From Candidatus Pacearchaeota archaeon (GTDB lineage: Archaea; Nanobdellota; Nanobdellia; Pacearchaeales; GW2011-AR1): 48,782 bases of DNA. The DNA lies in assembly GCA_016181885.1 (NCBI GenBank), contig JACOYJ010000022.1:1-48782 (forward strand). The letters run 5' to 3'. The number at the start of each line of letters is the position of its first letter. The first letter of the stretch is position 1. Below are positions 26,176 through 35,094 of this stretch, piece after piece. The notes beneath the pieces are model-generated. The model saw only the letters and a list, made by a program, of their open reading frames with translations, did no database searches and was not told the DNA's origin. The position numbers and the translations under genes are program-made.

Positions 26176-27600
26176 TTATGCCTTTTCTACGTCAAATTCT
26201 ATGCTTTCCTCATCCTCAAGAGAACCAACTGAAACTTTGTAGCCTTCTACATTTTCATAGCTATATTCAGTTATTTTTTTCTTGAAAACTTCACTGCCTT
26301 TTACAACTTCAACTTCAACAACTTTCTTTGAAGTTGGGAAAATCCATAGAACTTTCTTTTCTGTAACTTTTACAGGCTTAATGTAAACTTCGTCTTGAGA
26401 CTTATCTAAAGATGCGCTTGTAGTTCCGGCTGCAGCGACGCTCGGAGCAACAACAACAGCTTCTCCAACAGAAACCTCAACACTCTCGCCATCATCAAGG
26501 TCAAATTCTCTTACTTCAAACTTTTTCTTTCCCATTGCAGTCAAAGTCCAAGTTTTTCCTTCAAAGTTTTTTATCTTTCCTTCCAAAAGAAGAAACCCAG
26601 TATATTGCCTTGCCTGCCCCTCAAAGCTTCCAACTTTCTCTCCAGTTTTTATAAAGATTAAATCAAACTTAACTGCCCAAGCATTATATCCAAAATCAAC
26701 TCCATCAACAGCAACTTCAGCAACACTTCCATCTATCTTATAATTTCTCTCTCCTATTTTTGCCTTTCCAGACAAAACAAAATCCTTGTTCAATATTTTA
26801 AGGTCAAGCAAAAAGCCATTTGTCTTATTTTCACTAAGAACAAAACCCTTGCCTACAAAAAAGGCAGTTTCCTCTTCTGGGGGAATGTCTCCATTCTTAA
26901 CAAAAGTTATGGAAGCTTTTCCAACAGCAACAACGCCAGACTTGTCCTTAATAAATACTGCAAAAGAAGATGTTCCTTTTTTCTCTGTTGTTACAGTTAG
27001 CTGAAAAACTTTAGTTTGGCCTCCTCCAATGCTGAATTCATTATTCTCCAAAGTACTTATCTTACATGTAGTAGAATCTGGGCCTGGATCTGCTTCTGTA
27101 ATTCCTGGTTCTGAACCAACCTCTGTTCTACTGCCAGTAAAGGTTGAAATACATTCGGATTCAGAAAACTCTCCCTTTAATCCATCTTTCCCTTCAAACT
27201 CAATTTTATACTTGAACTTAGTTACTGGACATGGAGTAGCTAATCCTGAAACAATATCATATCCACAAACACTACTTTCAGGCTTATGTTGATCTGTAAA
27301 AACAATTTTGTATGTTGCAGTTCCATCATTAGTCATTTGTCTTTCAGAATCAATTTCAAGTCTATAGATACTAACTCCACCATCATCTATAACTGTTGGC
27401 TTACCTTCTACTGTACCTACAGATGACCCTTCTGACCCATTAACTCTATCTGAGCCATTATCTGACAAATAAACAACCTTAGACTTTTCCTTGCCTAAAA
27501 TAGTTGGATTGTAAGACTGAGCCACAATGCTTCCTACCATCAAGACAAGCAAAGCTATTGAAGCTATAATTAAGCTCTTGCTTTTATTATTTATTTCCAT
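26176..27600 (-). CDS. Secreted/S-layer-like surface protein
   Basis: 474 residues with an N-terminal signal or anchor segment (about 10-27, LIIASIALLVLMVGSIVA). The mature part has few cysteines and many Ser, Thr, Gly, Val, Lys and Glu, with beta-sandwich-like strands; the end carries repeated VSVG-type strands. A strong leader hairpin and isolated transcription suggest an abundant surface protein. Function is inference; no family named. Confidence 0.75.
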   Translation of the reverse strand: MEINNKSKSLIIASIALLVLMVGSIVAQSYNPTILGKEKSKVVYLSDNGSDRVNGSEGSSVGTVEGKPTVIDDGGVSIYRLEIDSERQMTNDGTATYKIVFTDQHKPESSVCGYDIVSGLATPCPVTKFKYKIEFEGKDGLKGEFSESECISTFTGSRTEVGSEPGITEADPGPDSTTCKISTLENNEFSIGGGQTKVFQLTVTTEKKGTSSFAVFIKDKSGVVAVGKASITFVKNGDIPPEEETAFFVGKGFVLSENKTNGFLLDLKILNKDFVLSGKAKIGERNYKIDGSVAEVAVDGVDFGYNAWAVKFDLIFIKTGEKVGSFEGQARQYTGFLLLEGKIKNFEGKTWTLTAMGKKKFEVREFDLDDGESVEVSVGEAVVVAPSVAAAGTTSASLDKSQDEVYIKPVKVTEKKVLWIFPTSKKVVEVEVVKGSEVFKKKITEYSYENVEGYKVSVGSLEDEESIEFDVEKA

Positions 27601-27616
27601 TTTATTTCGTTTTTGG

Positions 27617-27637
27617 AAACCTTTTTTTAAAAGGTTT
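27617..27637 (-). promoter_or_regulatory. Leader hairpin upstream of the surface-protein gene
   Basis: A perfect 9-bp inverted repeat (AAACCTTTT / AAAAGGTTT) with a 3-base spacer lies 17 bases before the ATG of the 474-residue surface protein. It could form an mRNA 5' hairpin that stabilises the transcript, or be an operator. Inference only. Confidence 0.5.
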
Positions 27638-27852
27638 ATTTTACGCTTTATTTAATCCTCCCGCGATGTTTAATTCCATAAATAGCATAGTCATCACTAC
27701 AAATAGTTCTAACATGCTATCTACTTTCAAAATTTCTTTGAAATTCATACAAACCACAAGAAAAAAACCTATATATAATTGTAGATGGAACTATGTGGAA
27801 CTAAGATATACAGGCATTATTATCTTGAGTAAGTTTGTATTTTTATTGTTTT

Positions 27853-29160
27853 CTACACTTCTAAAAGCCACTTCCAAAGTGGAATAAATTTAACCTTCCT
27901 CTTTATCCCAAACCACTCTAAATCTTCTTCTCCAGAATAATCTTTGTTGATTACTAAAAGATTTTTGCATTTTAAATCCTTGCTTGCCTTTAATAAAGCC
28001 CTAATTTCTCTTTTTTTTGTATCTGAATCAGCAATATCATAACAAACCTGTATTAACTGACCAATTTTTGCATCATTTTTTACAACAAAATCAACCTCTT
28101 CTTTTTCCATATTCTTCCAATAAAAACATTCTTTTTTTCTCCTTTTTAATTCAACAGCAACAATATTTTCATAAAGTCTCCCAAAATTATTTGAGAACTT
28201 TGTCGAAATAGCATTAATAAAAGCATTATCTATAAAATAAATCTTTTTGGGATATTGCATTTGGTCTTTTATTTTATAAGAAAAAATAGGCAAGCTAAAT
28301 GTAAAATATGAGTTCTCGATATAAGAAATATACTTTTGCAGTGTAGATTTGCCAATTTCATAACCTAAACTTTTGAGATTATTGTAACTTTTGCTTATAG
28401 AATATTCTTTTGAATCAAGAAGAAGTTTTAAGAGAGCTTTTAGAGATTCTTCATTTTTTATATTATATCTCTCAACAATATCTCTTTTTATAACAGTGGA
28501 ATAATAAGACTGTGCTAATTCAAATTTTTTATTCTCATCTATAAGAACTATTTCCGGCAACCCCCCGTAAGTAAGATATTCTGTAAGTGCTTTAAGAATA
28601 AGTGGTTTTTCTTTCTCAGAATAATCTAATACTTTAAAGTCAAAATTAAGTTTCTTGAATTTTAAGAATTCTTTAAAAGATAGGGGAAATATTTTAATTT
28701 CTAAGAACCTGCCCCTTAATTCTGTCGGTATTTCTTCTTCAGACATTTTTGAGGAAGAACCAGAGACAAAAATATTCATATTTTGATTATCATAAGTTCT
28801 TCTAAGCCACTTGCTCCAATTAGGCAGATTATGCAACTCGTCTAAAAATAGATACTTGATTTTTTTATCAAATATTTCCTCTGCAGTCGGAAGTAAAGAA
28901 CTTAAAAATTCTGTCTTAAGAGGTACTCTTTCATCTTCAAAATTAATGTGAACAACCTCCTCGCGGGAATTAAATTTAAGAAGTTCGTTAATTAGGCCAT
29001 ATAAAATATATGTTTTCCCAACTCTTCTAAAGCCATTTAATACAATTATCTTATTAACTCTCATATTAAGATAATCTCGAAGATTAATTTCTCTAGGAAT
29101 TACTGCTGGGAGATTTTTCCCTTTCCATTCTGCCAGAATTGTTTTTATTATTTTATCCAT
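27853..29160 (-). CDS. AAA+ ATPase with DUF4143 domain
   Basis: 435 residues. Walker A GFRRVGKT (43-50), Walker B YLFLDELHN (Asp107, Glu108), sensor-like FVSGSSS, and a C-terminal DUF4143 region with KKIYFIDNAFINAIS and ENIVAVELKRRKKECFYWKNMEKEEVDF, whose last part is nuclease-like (E..K plus EVDFVV). A widespread archaeal/bacterial family of unclear function, sometimes associated with mobile or conflict systems. Transcribed alone behind a palindromic site. Confidence 0.9.
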   Translation of the reverse strand: MDKIIKTILAEWKGKNLPAVIPREINLRDYLNMRVNKIIVLNGFRRVGKTYILYGLINELLKFNSREEVVHINFEDERVPLKTEFLSSLLPTAEEIFDKKIKYLFLDELHNLPNWSKWLRRTYDNQNMNIFVSGSSSKMSEEEIPTELRGRFLEIKIFPLSFKEFLKFKKLNFDFKVLDYSEKEKPLILKALTEYLTYGGLPEIVLIDENKKFELAQSYYSTVIKRDIVERYNIKNEESLKALLKLLLDSKEYSISKSYNNLKSLGYEIGKSTLQKYISYIENSYFTFSLPIFSYKIKDQMQYPKKIYFIDNAFINAISTKFSNNFGRLYENIVAVELKRRKKECFYWKNMEKEEVDFVVKNDAKIGQLIQVCYDIADSDTKKREIRALLKASKDLKCKNLLVINKDYSGEEDLEWFGIKRKVKFIPLWKWLLEV

Positions 29161-29198
29161 AGTACAATTTTAGTATATTATTGTACTATTTAAATCTT
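29161..29198 (-). promoter_or_regulatory. Promoter and palindromic operator of the DUF4143 ATPase gene
   Basis: AGTACAAT and ATTGTACT form a perfect 8-bp inverted repeat (29161-29168 and 29180-29187, 11-base spacer) touching the start codon. A TATA-like ATTTAAATAG lies just outside it (about 29187-29196), so transcription would start inside the palindrome or at the ATG. The position suits a repressor site or autoregulation. Confidence 0.6.
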
Positions 29199-29208
29199 TC
29201 TGCGCTTT

Positions 29209-29347
29209 GACACTGTAAACTTAATTTGCACTCCTCGCATTTACATATTGAAATTTATTAAAATTGTTAACTAAATCTGCGAACAAATGTGAGCAGCAAT
29301 TTAGAGTCTTATAGATTTTAGTTAGGCCTCGATAACTTGACAGTATC
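29209..29347 (+). mobile_element. MITE-like element copy 2 (139 bp, internally deleted)
   Basis: Same ends as the 199-200 bp copies (left GACACTGTAAACTTAA; right AACTTGACAGTATC) but lacking about 60 interior bases after the left end. Flanked by CTGCGCTTT (29200-29208) and TTGCGCTTT (29348-29356), a 9-bp target duplication with one mismatch. It lies between the ATPase promoter and the 3' end of the winged-helix gene. Confidence 0.8.
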
Positions 29348-29387
29348 TTGCGCTTTAGAAAGAGCATATATCTGAAAATTATTAATA

Positions 29388-30083
29388 TTACTTAACTCTC
29401 AAGACCTTGTTTTTCCCCTCGCCTTCTTTGATAATCAGCCTCTTTTTTTCCAAATTAATCACATATCTAGTAAAGCTAGCCTTGGGGATTCTGAGCTTCT
29501 CCCTCAATGTTTTTTGTCTCATTGGATTTTCCATAAGCATCTTAATAATTTTCTCCTCATTTTCATTCAACACAGGCATAAGTGCATTAATTCTAAACTT
29601 TTTCTTATAAATCTTAAATAAGAAATAAGCAACAACCCCTAAAACTAAAACAAAAATTAAAAAATAAATCCACCCATAATCCCTGGAATCTCTAAGCTTA
29701 TATTTTATAGAAAAATCTAAATTAGTATTTGCATCAACTAAAGTAACTGTCTTTTTCTCAGTATCCAAAATCCTATCAACTCCTTCCATAAATTGAATTG
29801 CTCTCAAATCTTTTGGCAAATGAATTTCCAAGAGAATATCTTCATACTCTCCAAAATCTAAAGTAAAAGTCCAAACATCTCCTTGTTTTGAAGTTAACGA
29901 AGAAGCTCTGCCGTTAATATTCCCTTCTGAGAAACTTAATCCTTCAATTCCAACATCAACATCACTTTCAACCCTAAAAGAAGCCATTCCATCTTCAGAA
30001 ACATAAATGTCCCCATAAATGTAACTGGCTGAAACAGCTGGAAATAAAACCAAAAGCACTGTTAAAATCACTATTAATCTCAT
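29388..30083 (-). CDS. Membrane-anchored winged-helix protein
   Basis: 231 residues: signal peptide (1-19, LIVILTVLLVLFPAVSA), an extracellular beta-rich domain (about 20-135), one transmembrane segment (about 139-160) and a cytoplasmic winged helix (about 170-231, NEEKIIKMLMENPMRQKTLR..PKASFTRYVINLEKKRLI). The layout suggests a sensor that links the cell surface to gene control. Ligand and targets unknown. Confidence 0.82.
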   Translation of the reverse strand: MRLIVILTVLLVLFPAVSASYIYGDIYVSEDGMASFRVESDVDVGIEGLSFSEGNINGRASSLTSKQGDVWTFTLDFGEYEDILLEIHLPKDLRAIQFMEGVDRILDTEKKTVTLVDANTNLDFSIKYKLRDSRDYGWIYFLIFVLVLGVVAYFLFKIYKKKFRINALMPVLNENEEKIIKMLMENPMRQKTLREKLRIPKASFTRYVINLEKKRLIIKEGEGKNKVLRVK

Positions 30084-30436
30084 TTAAAAACTAAGTTTTG
30101 AGTATTTATAAAACTTAAAGAATACTTCAATTCCATTGAACAATAAATCCATTTAACATTATATTCTTTTATTAATATCTTATCAAAAATGAGTTGGCCT
30201 AATCTCCCTGCGTTAAAATAAAATTAGAGATTGTCTTAAAACATTATTTACCAGCAAAAAACTTAGCGAAGTGAGTGTTTTGACATTGGACTAATTTTCA
30301 CATTAATTACCGGTGTCAAGATGCGAGATGTTTTGAGCAATCAATCTGCTGGTGAGGCGGGCGTAATTATTATAAACACCCTCTCTCTCCTAATTAAAAG
30401 GGAAATTGACTGTCAAGAAACCGTAGGTGTCTTACA
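30084..30436. other. Intergenic region and ftsY leader
   Basis: 353 bases without a supported gene. The last part holds a GGTG...CACC inverted pair with AGGCGGGCGTAATT in its loop and AAACCGTAGGTGTCTTACA just before the ftsY ATG. Both faintly echo the rps3ae/SRP54 leader (AAACCGC(G/A)AGGTTGTTTT), so a divergent member of that leader family is possible. Confidence 0.4.
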
Positions 30437-31591
30437 ATGTTCGGAAAACTTAAAGAAAAGCTCAAAAGCTGGACGCAAAATTTTGTTAAAAAAGAATCTG
30501 CAGAAGAAAAAAAGAAAATTGCTGAGAAAAAACAGGAAAAAATAGCCGAAGCCGTGGAACATAAAAAAACGTCCAAAGAGCCTTCAAAGGAAACTGAAAT
30601 TCCAACAAAATTTGAAATTGGAACAATGAAAGTCATGCCTGACTTGGACAAGATAAAAGAAATAAAGGAAGAAATATATTCCGCCAAAGAAAGAGAATCC
30701 CAAGAAACATCTGAAGAGGGCTTCTTCTCCAAATTAAAATCAAAAATAACAAAGGTAAAAATTTCTGAGGGCGATTTCAATAATTACAAGGAAGATTTAA
30801 AGATGCTCCTGCTGGAAAACAACGTCGCTTACGAAGTTGCTGATTTTATAATATTTAAACTAAGGCAAAAAGTTGTTGGAAAAGAAATTTTAAAGAAAGA
30901 GCTTGAGAGTGAAATAAAAGACACGCTAAGAGACATTATTGAAAATATTTTATTAGAGTCATTCGACGTGGCTGAGAAAATAAGGCAAAAAGAGCAAAAA
31001 CCCTATGTTATTTTATTTTGCGGAATTAACGGAACAGGAAAAACAACAACAATTGCAAAATTAATCCATTATTTCAAAAAACAAAATTTATCCAGCGTAA
31101 TTGCAGCAGCAGATACATTCAGGGCTGCTTCTATAGAACAGCTAAAGAAACATGGTGAAAAATTAGGGGTGAAGGTCATCTCGCATGATTACGGAAGCGA
31201 TCCGGCAGCAGTGGGATTTGATGCGATAAAATACGCGCAAAAAAACAAAATAGATGTTGTTTTGATTGATACTGCTGGAAGAATGCACACAGAGAAAAAC
31301 CTCATAAAAGAAATTGAAAAAATATCAAAAGTCAATAATCCAGATTTGAAAATCTTCGTCGGAGAAGCCATTGCCGGAAATGATTCAATAGAGCAGATAA
31401 AAACCTTTGATAATGCTATGGGAATAGATGGAATAATTTTGACAAAAGCGGACACTGATGAAAAAGGCGGAACTTCATTGTCAGTAGGCCATGTCACAAG
31501 AAAACCAATCCTTTATTTGGGAACTGGACAAAAATACAATGACATAATTCCATTTGACAGAAGAAAATTCACGAAAGAGCTGGGATTGTAG
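30437..31591 (+). CDS. ftsY: Signal recognition particle receptor FtsY
   Basis: 384 residues. A charged, coiled-coil-like N-terminus (about 1-95) is followed by the N-domain four-helix region and the SRP GTPase domain: P-loop GINGTGKT (196-203), DTFRAASIEQL, DTAGRMHTEK, TKADTDEKGG and LYLGTGQKYNDIIPFD. It docks SRP54-ribosome complexes at the membrane. Encoded close to SRP54; unlike SRP54 its P-loop has no intein. Confidence 0.96.
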   Translation: MFGKLKEKLKSWTQNFVKKESAEEKKKIAEKKQEKIAEAVEHKKTSKEPSKETEIPTKFEIGTMKVMPDLDKIKEIKEEIYSAKERESQETSEEGFFSKLKSKITKVKISEGDFNNYKEDLKMLLLENNVAYEVADFIIFKLRQKVVGKEILKKELESEIKDTLRDIIENILLESFDVAEKIRQKEQKPYVILFCGINGTGKTTTIAKLIHYFKKQNLSSVIAAADTFRAASIEQLKKHGEKLGVKVISHDYGSDPAAVGFDAIKYAQKNKIDVVLIDTAGRMHTEKNLIKEIEKISKVNNPDLKIFVGEAIAGNDSIEQIKTFDNAMGIDGIILTKADTDEKGGTSLSVGHVTRKPILYLGTGQKYNDIIPFDRRKFTKELGL

Positions 31592-31813
31592 CTAATCTTC
31601 TAATTTTAAATCTGGACTATCTCTTATTCTATGAATGGTTCCAGAATAAGGCAAATCTCCTTCATAGTTGGGATTGATTTCATCGTTAGTAACTCCTTCA
31701 TCGTCCCTTGAGTCATAAGCAGCCCGCCTTATCTTGAATCCCTCGCTAATCCTACTCCCTTCTCTTCCAGTCATGTAAGAAAAAACGTCTTCCATAAATC
31801 CATCAAAAATCAA
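31592..31813 (-). CDS. Small hypothetical protein
   Basis: 73 residues (or 67 from an internal ATG at 31795), highly charged and without membrane segments, containing REGSRISEGFKIRRAAYDS. It abuts the ftsY stop and converges on it. No homologue recognised; length and charge are compatible with a real small protein but evidence is limited. Confidence 0.4.
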   Translation of the reverse strand: MIFDGFMEDVFSYMTGREGSRISEGFKIRRAAYDSRDDEGVTNDEINPNYEGDLPYSGTIHRIRDSPDLKLED

Positions 31814-31878
31814 CTCTTTAAAAACTTAACTGCAATCAACAACAACTTTATTAACCCTCTTTCTGCTTTAATTTATAT

Positions 31879-31962
31879 GCGATTTTCATCGGAGGCAATT
31901 TAAAAAATCGCCAATCCGCGCAGAAAAGGGAAAATCGAAAAAAACCGCAAGGTTGTTTTCAA
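31879..31962 (+). promoter_or_regulatory. 84-nt conserved leader element, copy 2 (SRP54)
   Basis: Gap-free counterpart of 17769-17852. Hairpin GCGATTTT/AAAATCGC is unchanged, the second hairpin is AACC-GCAA-GGTT (a different but still GNRA tetraloop), and the element again ends at the ATG. Differences cluster in the linker between the hairpins, as expected for a structure under selection. Confidence 0.7.
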
Positions 31963-34900
31963 ATGTTAGAAAAGCTGGGCCAAGCCCTCAAAAAAGCAAC
32001 AGATAAGATAGCAAACGCCCTATTTTTAGATAGAGATTTAGTTGAATCAATAATCAGAGACCTGCAAAGAGCGCTGATTGAAGCCGATATGAACATTCCT
32101 TTAGTCAAAGAGCTTTCAGAAAAAATAAGAAAAGCCGCTTTCGATGAAAGAATTAAAGAAATAGATAAAAAAGAGCATATAATAAAACTCCTGCATGACG
32201 AACTTAGCTCAATTCTAGGAGAATACAAACCTCTCCAAATTCAAAAAAAGCAGAATAGAATAATGTTTCTTGGATTGTATGGAGCAGGAAAATGTGTTCA
32301 TGGAAAGAGCAATATTCCGTTAAGTGATGGTAACATAATTCAAATTGAGAAGCTTTATAACAAATATTCAGAAAAATTCAAAGAAGAGGAATTAGAGGAT
32401 GGAAGAATAATAAACATATCAAACTCAAATCTTCTAGTTCCTTCATTTAACCCAAAGACTTCAAAAATAGAAAATAAAAAAGCCACTCATTTATGGAAGC
32501 TAAATAAAAAAGAACTGATAGAAATCAAAGCGGATAATGGAAACGATTTCTCAATTAAAGTAACTCCAGAACACCCATTTTTTGCACTGAAAAACGGACA
32601 AATAATCCAAATAAGAGCCGATAAACTAACAGAAAATGACTTTATAGCACTTCCAAGAGAGATAGAAATCAATGGAAACCCGATAAAGATATCTGAGAAA
32701 ATAAAGGACCTTGACCTATATATATACCTAAATAAAGAAGAGACTGAGAGAATAATAAAGGAAAAGAACAAAACAATAAAAGAAATTCATAATACTTTAA
32801 AAAATAAAAGGAACTATTGTCAATTAACAACAGATATAAAAAAAGGGAAAATTCCAATTGAGCTTGTTAATCTTGATAACTTTAGCTCAATACGAACAAA
32901 ACTTAAAAATGCGATAAATATTATTCAGTTTCCATTATTTTTAAATTCAGAACTGGCAGAATTTCTTGGCTATGTAATGGGCGATGGTCATTTAGATAAA
33001 AATTATGTTGAAATTGTAACAGAAGATGGGGAGATTATACAAAGAATGGTTTATCTATCCAAAAACCTGTTTGGTCTGAATGTTTCTCTTAAAAGAGACA
33101 CAAGAACAAAATCCATGTATAAGTTAGTTTTGAGCTCATCAACACTAGTAAAATTAATCTCTATTTTTGGATTAAATCCAGGAAAAAAGGGCAAAAAATT
33201 AGAGATTCCGGAGGAAATTCTCAAATCAAATAATGAAGTTGTAAGAAGTTTCATTAGGGCATATTTTGATTGTGATTCTTATGCTTCACAAGGTAGAAAT
33301 ATAGAACTGTCTTCAGAAAGCAACATCTTAATTAAGCAGATGAATTTATTACTAAACAGATTTAATATAGCTTCTACAATATCAAAAAAAATAACCAATA
33401 ATGTTCCTTATTGGAGGCTATATATTAAATCAAAATCAGCAGAACTTTATGCAGATAAAATAGGATATCTCATAGAAAAAAAGCAAAAGAGAGCTAATAG
33501 ATATAGGATAATAGGAATAAACCAAGGATGTGGAGATCAAGAAATGCTTCCTTTAGGAAAGATTTTAAAAGAAATAAGAGAAAGCCTAGGATTCTCAATA
33601 GGAGAAATTCAGGAAAATGCTGTCTTTAGTTATGGAAGATATGAGGAAAGTGGATTTATATCAAGAGAACATTTAAGAAAACTAATAGAATATTATAGAG
33701 GTAAAAAAGGAAGATTTTTCCAGATATTAGATTCCATTTCAAATAATGAAGATATTTATGAAAAATACTCAAGGGAAGTTATAAATGGGTTAGTTTGGTT
33801 TTTAAAAAATCAAGAGATAGTAAACAAAAAAGGAACTAAAATAATCTTAACAAATAAAGGTGAGAGTTATCTTCAATTAGTAAAAAATAGTAATTTAAAT
33901 GAAATATTGAACAATCTTGAGTTTCTTTCTGAGTCCAATGTCTTTTGGTCCTCTGTAAAAGAAATAAATAAGATTACAAATGATCAAGATGTTGTTTATG
34001 ATCTTACAGTAGAGGATAATCACAGCTTTATTGCAGAAGGATTCATAGTTCATAACACAACAACAATCGGAAAGCTGGGAAATTATTTTGCCAAAAGGGG
34101 AAATAAAGTTGCGCTTGTTGGATTAGATGTTCATCGTCCAGCAGCAGCCGAACAGCTAAAGCAAACTGCAGATAAAAATAATTTAACCTGCTTCATTGAG
34201 CCAAAAGAAAAAAGCGCGGTAAAAATATGGAAAAAATATGAAAGCGAATTGGAGAAATATTCTCTGGTTTTAATTGACACAGCCGGACGGCACATGCTTG
34301 ATGAAGAGCTAATCTCTGAAATAAAGGAACTTGATAAGTCAATTAAGCCAACAGAAAGAATTCTAGTCATGCCTGCAGATATAGGGCAAGCCGCAAAAAG
34401 ACAATCAAAAGAATTTCAAGATGCTGTAAAAATCTCCGGGGTGATAATCACAAGAATGGACTCAAGCGCAAAAGGCGGGGGGGCGATTACCGCATGCAAC
34501 GAAACAAAAGCCGGCGTTTATTTTATAACAACTGGAGAAAAAATAAATGACATCGAGGAATTCAACCCATCATCTTTCTTATCAAGACTTTTAGGTATGG
34601 GGGATCTTCAGGCATTAATTGAAAAGATAAAATCTGTGACTGATGAAAAAAATCAGGAAAAAATCAAAAAAAATTTAGAAGAAGGCAGAATATCTTTAGA
34701 TGATGTCGTTGAACAAGTAAAGGCTATGGGCTCTATGGGCGGATTTGACAAAATAAAGAGCATGATTCCCGGTTTAAGAAGCGCAAAAATTCCCGAAAAC
34801 GCTCTTGAAAGTCAGCAAACAAAAATAGCTAAGTGGGAGCATATTTTAAAATCAATGACAAAAGAGGAAAAGGAAAATCCTGAATTGCTTAAGGAACAGC

Positions 34901-35094
34901 ATTCAAGAATAAACAGAATAGCTAGTGGTGCGGGTGTCGCAAATTCTGAAATAAAATCTTTGTTGAAGCAATATGATATGCTAAACGAATTCATAAAAAA
35001 CCAATCTGATTTTGATCCGGAAAAAGGGATGAATCAGAAACAAATGATGAAACTCGCCAAGAAGTTTGGAAAAATTAAGAAGATGAGGTTTTAG
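31963..35094 (+). CDS. srp54: Signal recognition particle 54 kDa protein with intein
   Basis: 1043-residue precursor; removing the intein (residues 111-698) gives 455 residues, normal for SRP54. The first extein carries the N-domain and ends inside the P-loop at FLGLYGAGK; the second resumes with TTTIGKLGNYFAK and continues with VGLDVHRPAAAEQLK, DTAGRHMLDEE, TRMDSSAKGGGA and a Met-rich M-domain (about 940-1043). It binds signal sequences and targets ribosomes to FtsY. GTP binding would require protein splicing, since the intein splits the P-loop. Confidence 0.95.
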   Translation: MLEKLGQALKKATDKIANALFLDRDLVESIIRDLQRALIEADMNIPLVKELSEKIRKAAFDERIKEIDKKEHIIKLLHDELSSILGEYKPLQIQKKQNRIMFLGLYGAGKCVHGKSNIPLSDGNIIQIEKLYNKYSEKFKEEELEDGRIINISNSNLLVPSFNPKTSKIENKKATHLWKLNKKELIEIKADNGNDFSIKVTPEHPFFALKNGQIIQIRADKLTENDFIALPREIEINGNPIKISEKIKDLDLYIYLNKEETERIIKEKNKTIKEIHNTLKNKRNYCQLTTDIKKGKIPIELVNLDNFSSIRTKLKNAINIIQFPLFLNSELAEFLGYVMGDGHLDKNYVEIVTEDGEIIQRMVYLSKNLFGLNVSLKRDTRTKSMYKLVLSSSTLVKLISIFGLNPGKKGKKLEIPEEILKSNNEVVRSFIRAYFDCDSYASQGRNIELSSESNILIKQMNLLLNRFNIASTISKKITNNVPYWRLYIKSKSAELYADKIGYLIEKKQKRANRYRIIGINQGCGDQEMLPLGKILKEIRESLGFSIGEIQENAVFSYGRYEESGFISREHLRKLIEYYRGKKGRFFQILDSISNNEDIYEKYSREVINGLVWFLKNQEIVNKKGTKIILTNKGESYLQLVKNSNLNEILNNLEFLSESNVFWSSVKEINKITNDQDVVYDLTVEDNHSFIAEGFIVHNTTTIGKLGNYFAKRGNKVALVGLDVHRPAAAEQLKQTADKNNLTCFIEPKEKSAVKIWKKYESELEKYSLVLIDTAGRHMLDEELISEIKELDKSIKPTERILVMPADIGQAAKRQSKEFQDAVKISGVIITRMDSSAKGGGAITACNETKAGVYFITTGEKINDIEEFNPSSFLSRLLGMGDLQALIEKIKSVTDEKNQEKIKKNLEEGRISLDDVVEQVKAMGSMGGFDKIKSMIPGLRSAKIPENALESQQTKIAKWEHILKSMTKEEKENPELLKEQHSRINRIASGAGVANSEIKSLLKQYDMLNEFIKNQSDFDPEKGMNQKQMMKLAKKFGKIKKMRF
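32293..34056 (+). mobile_element. SRP54 intein with LAGLIDADG endonuclease
   Basis: 588-residue in-frame insertion between GAGK and TTT of the P-loop. It starts with Cys (CVHGKSNIPL, block A) and ends in SFIAEGFIVHN with the splicing Asn; the +1 residue is Thr. LAGLIDADG motifs are FLGYVMGDGH (near residue 335 of the precursor) and FIRAYFDCDS (near 435). An extra domain at about 528-590 (LPLGKILKEIRESLGFSIGE) looks like a helix-turn-helix between the endonuclease and the C-terminal splicing block. All splicing residues seem intact. Confidence 0.93.

Noticed and set aside
27666-27887. 73-codon plus-strand frame between the surface protein and ATPase genes
   Set aside because: It overlaps the 3' end of the ATPase gene and has no recognisable features; the gap is only AT-rich sequence.
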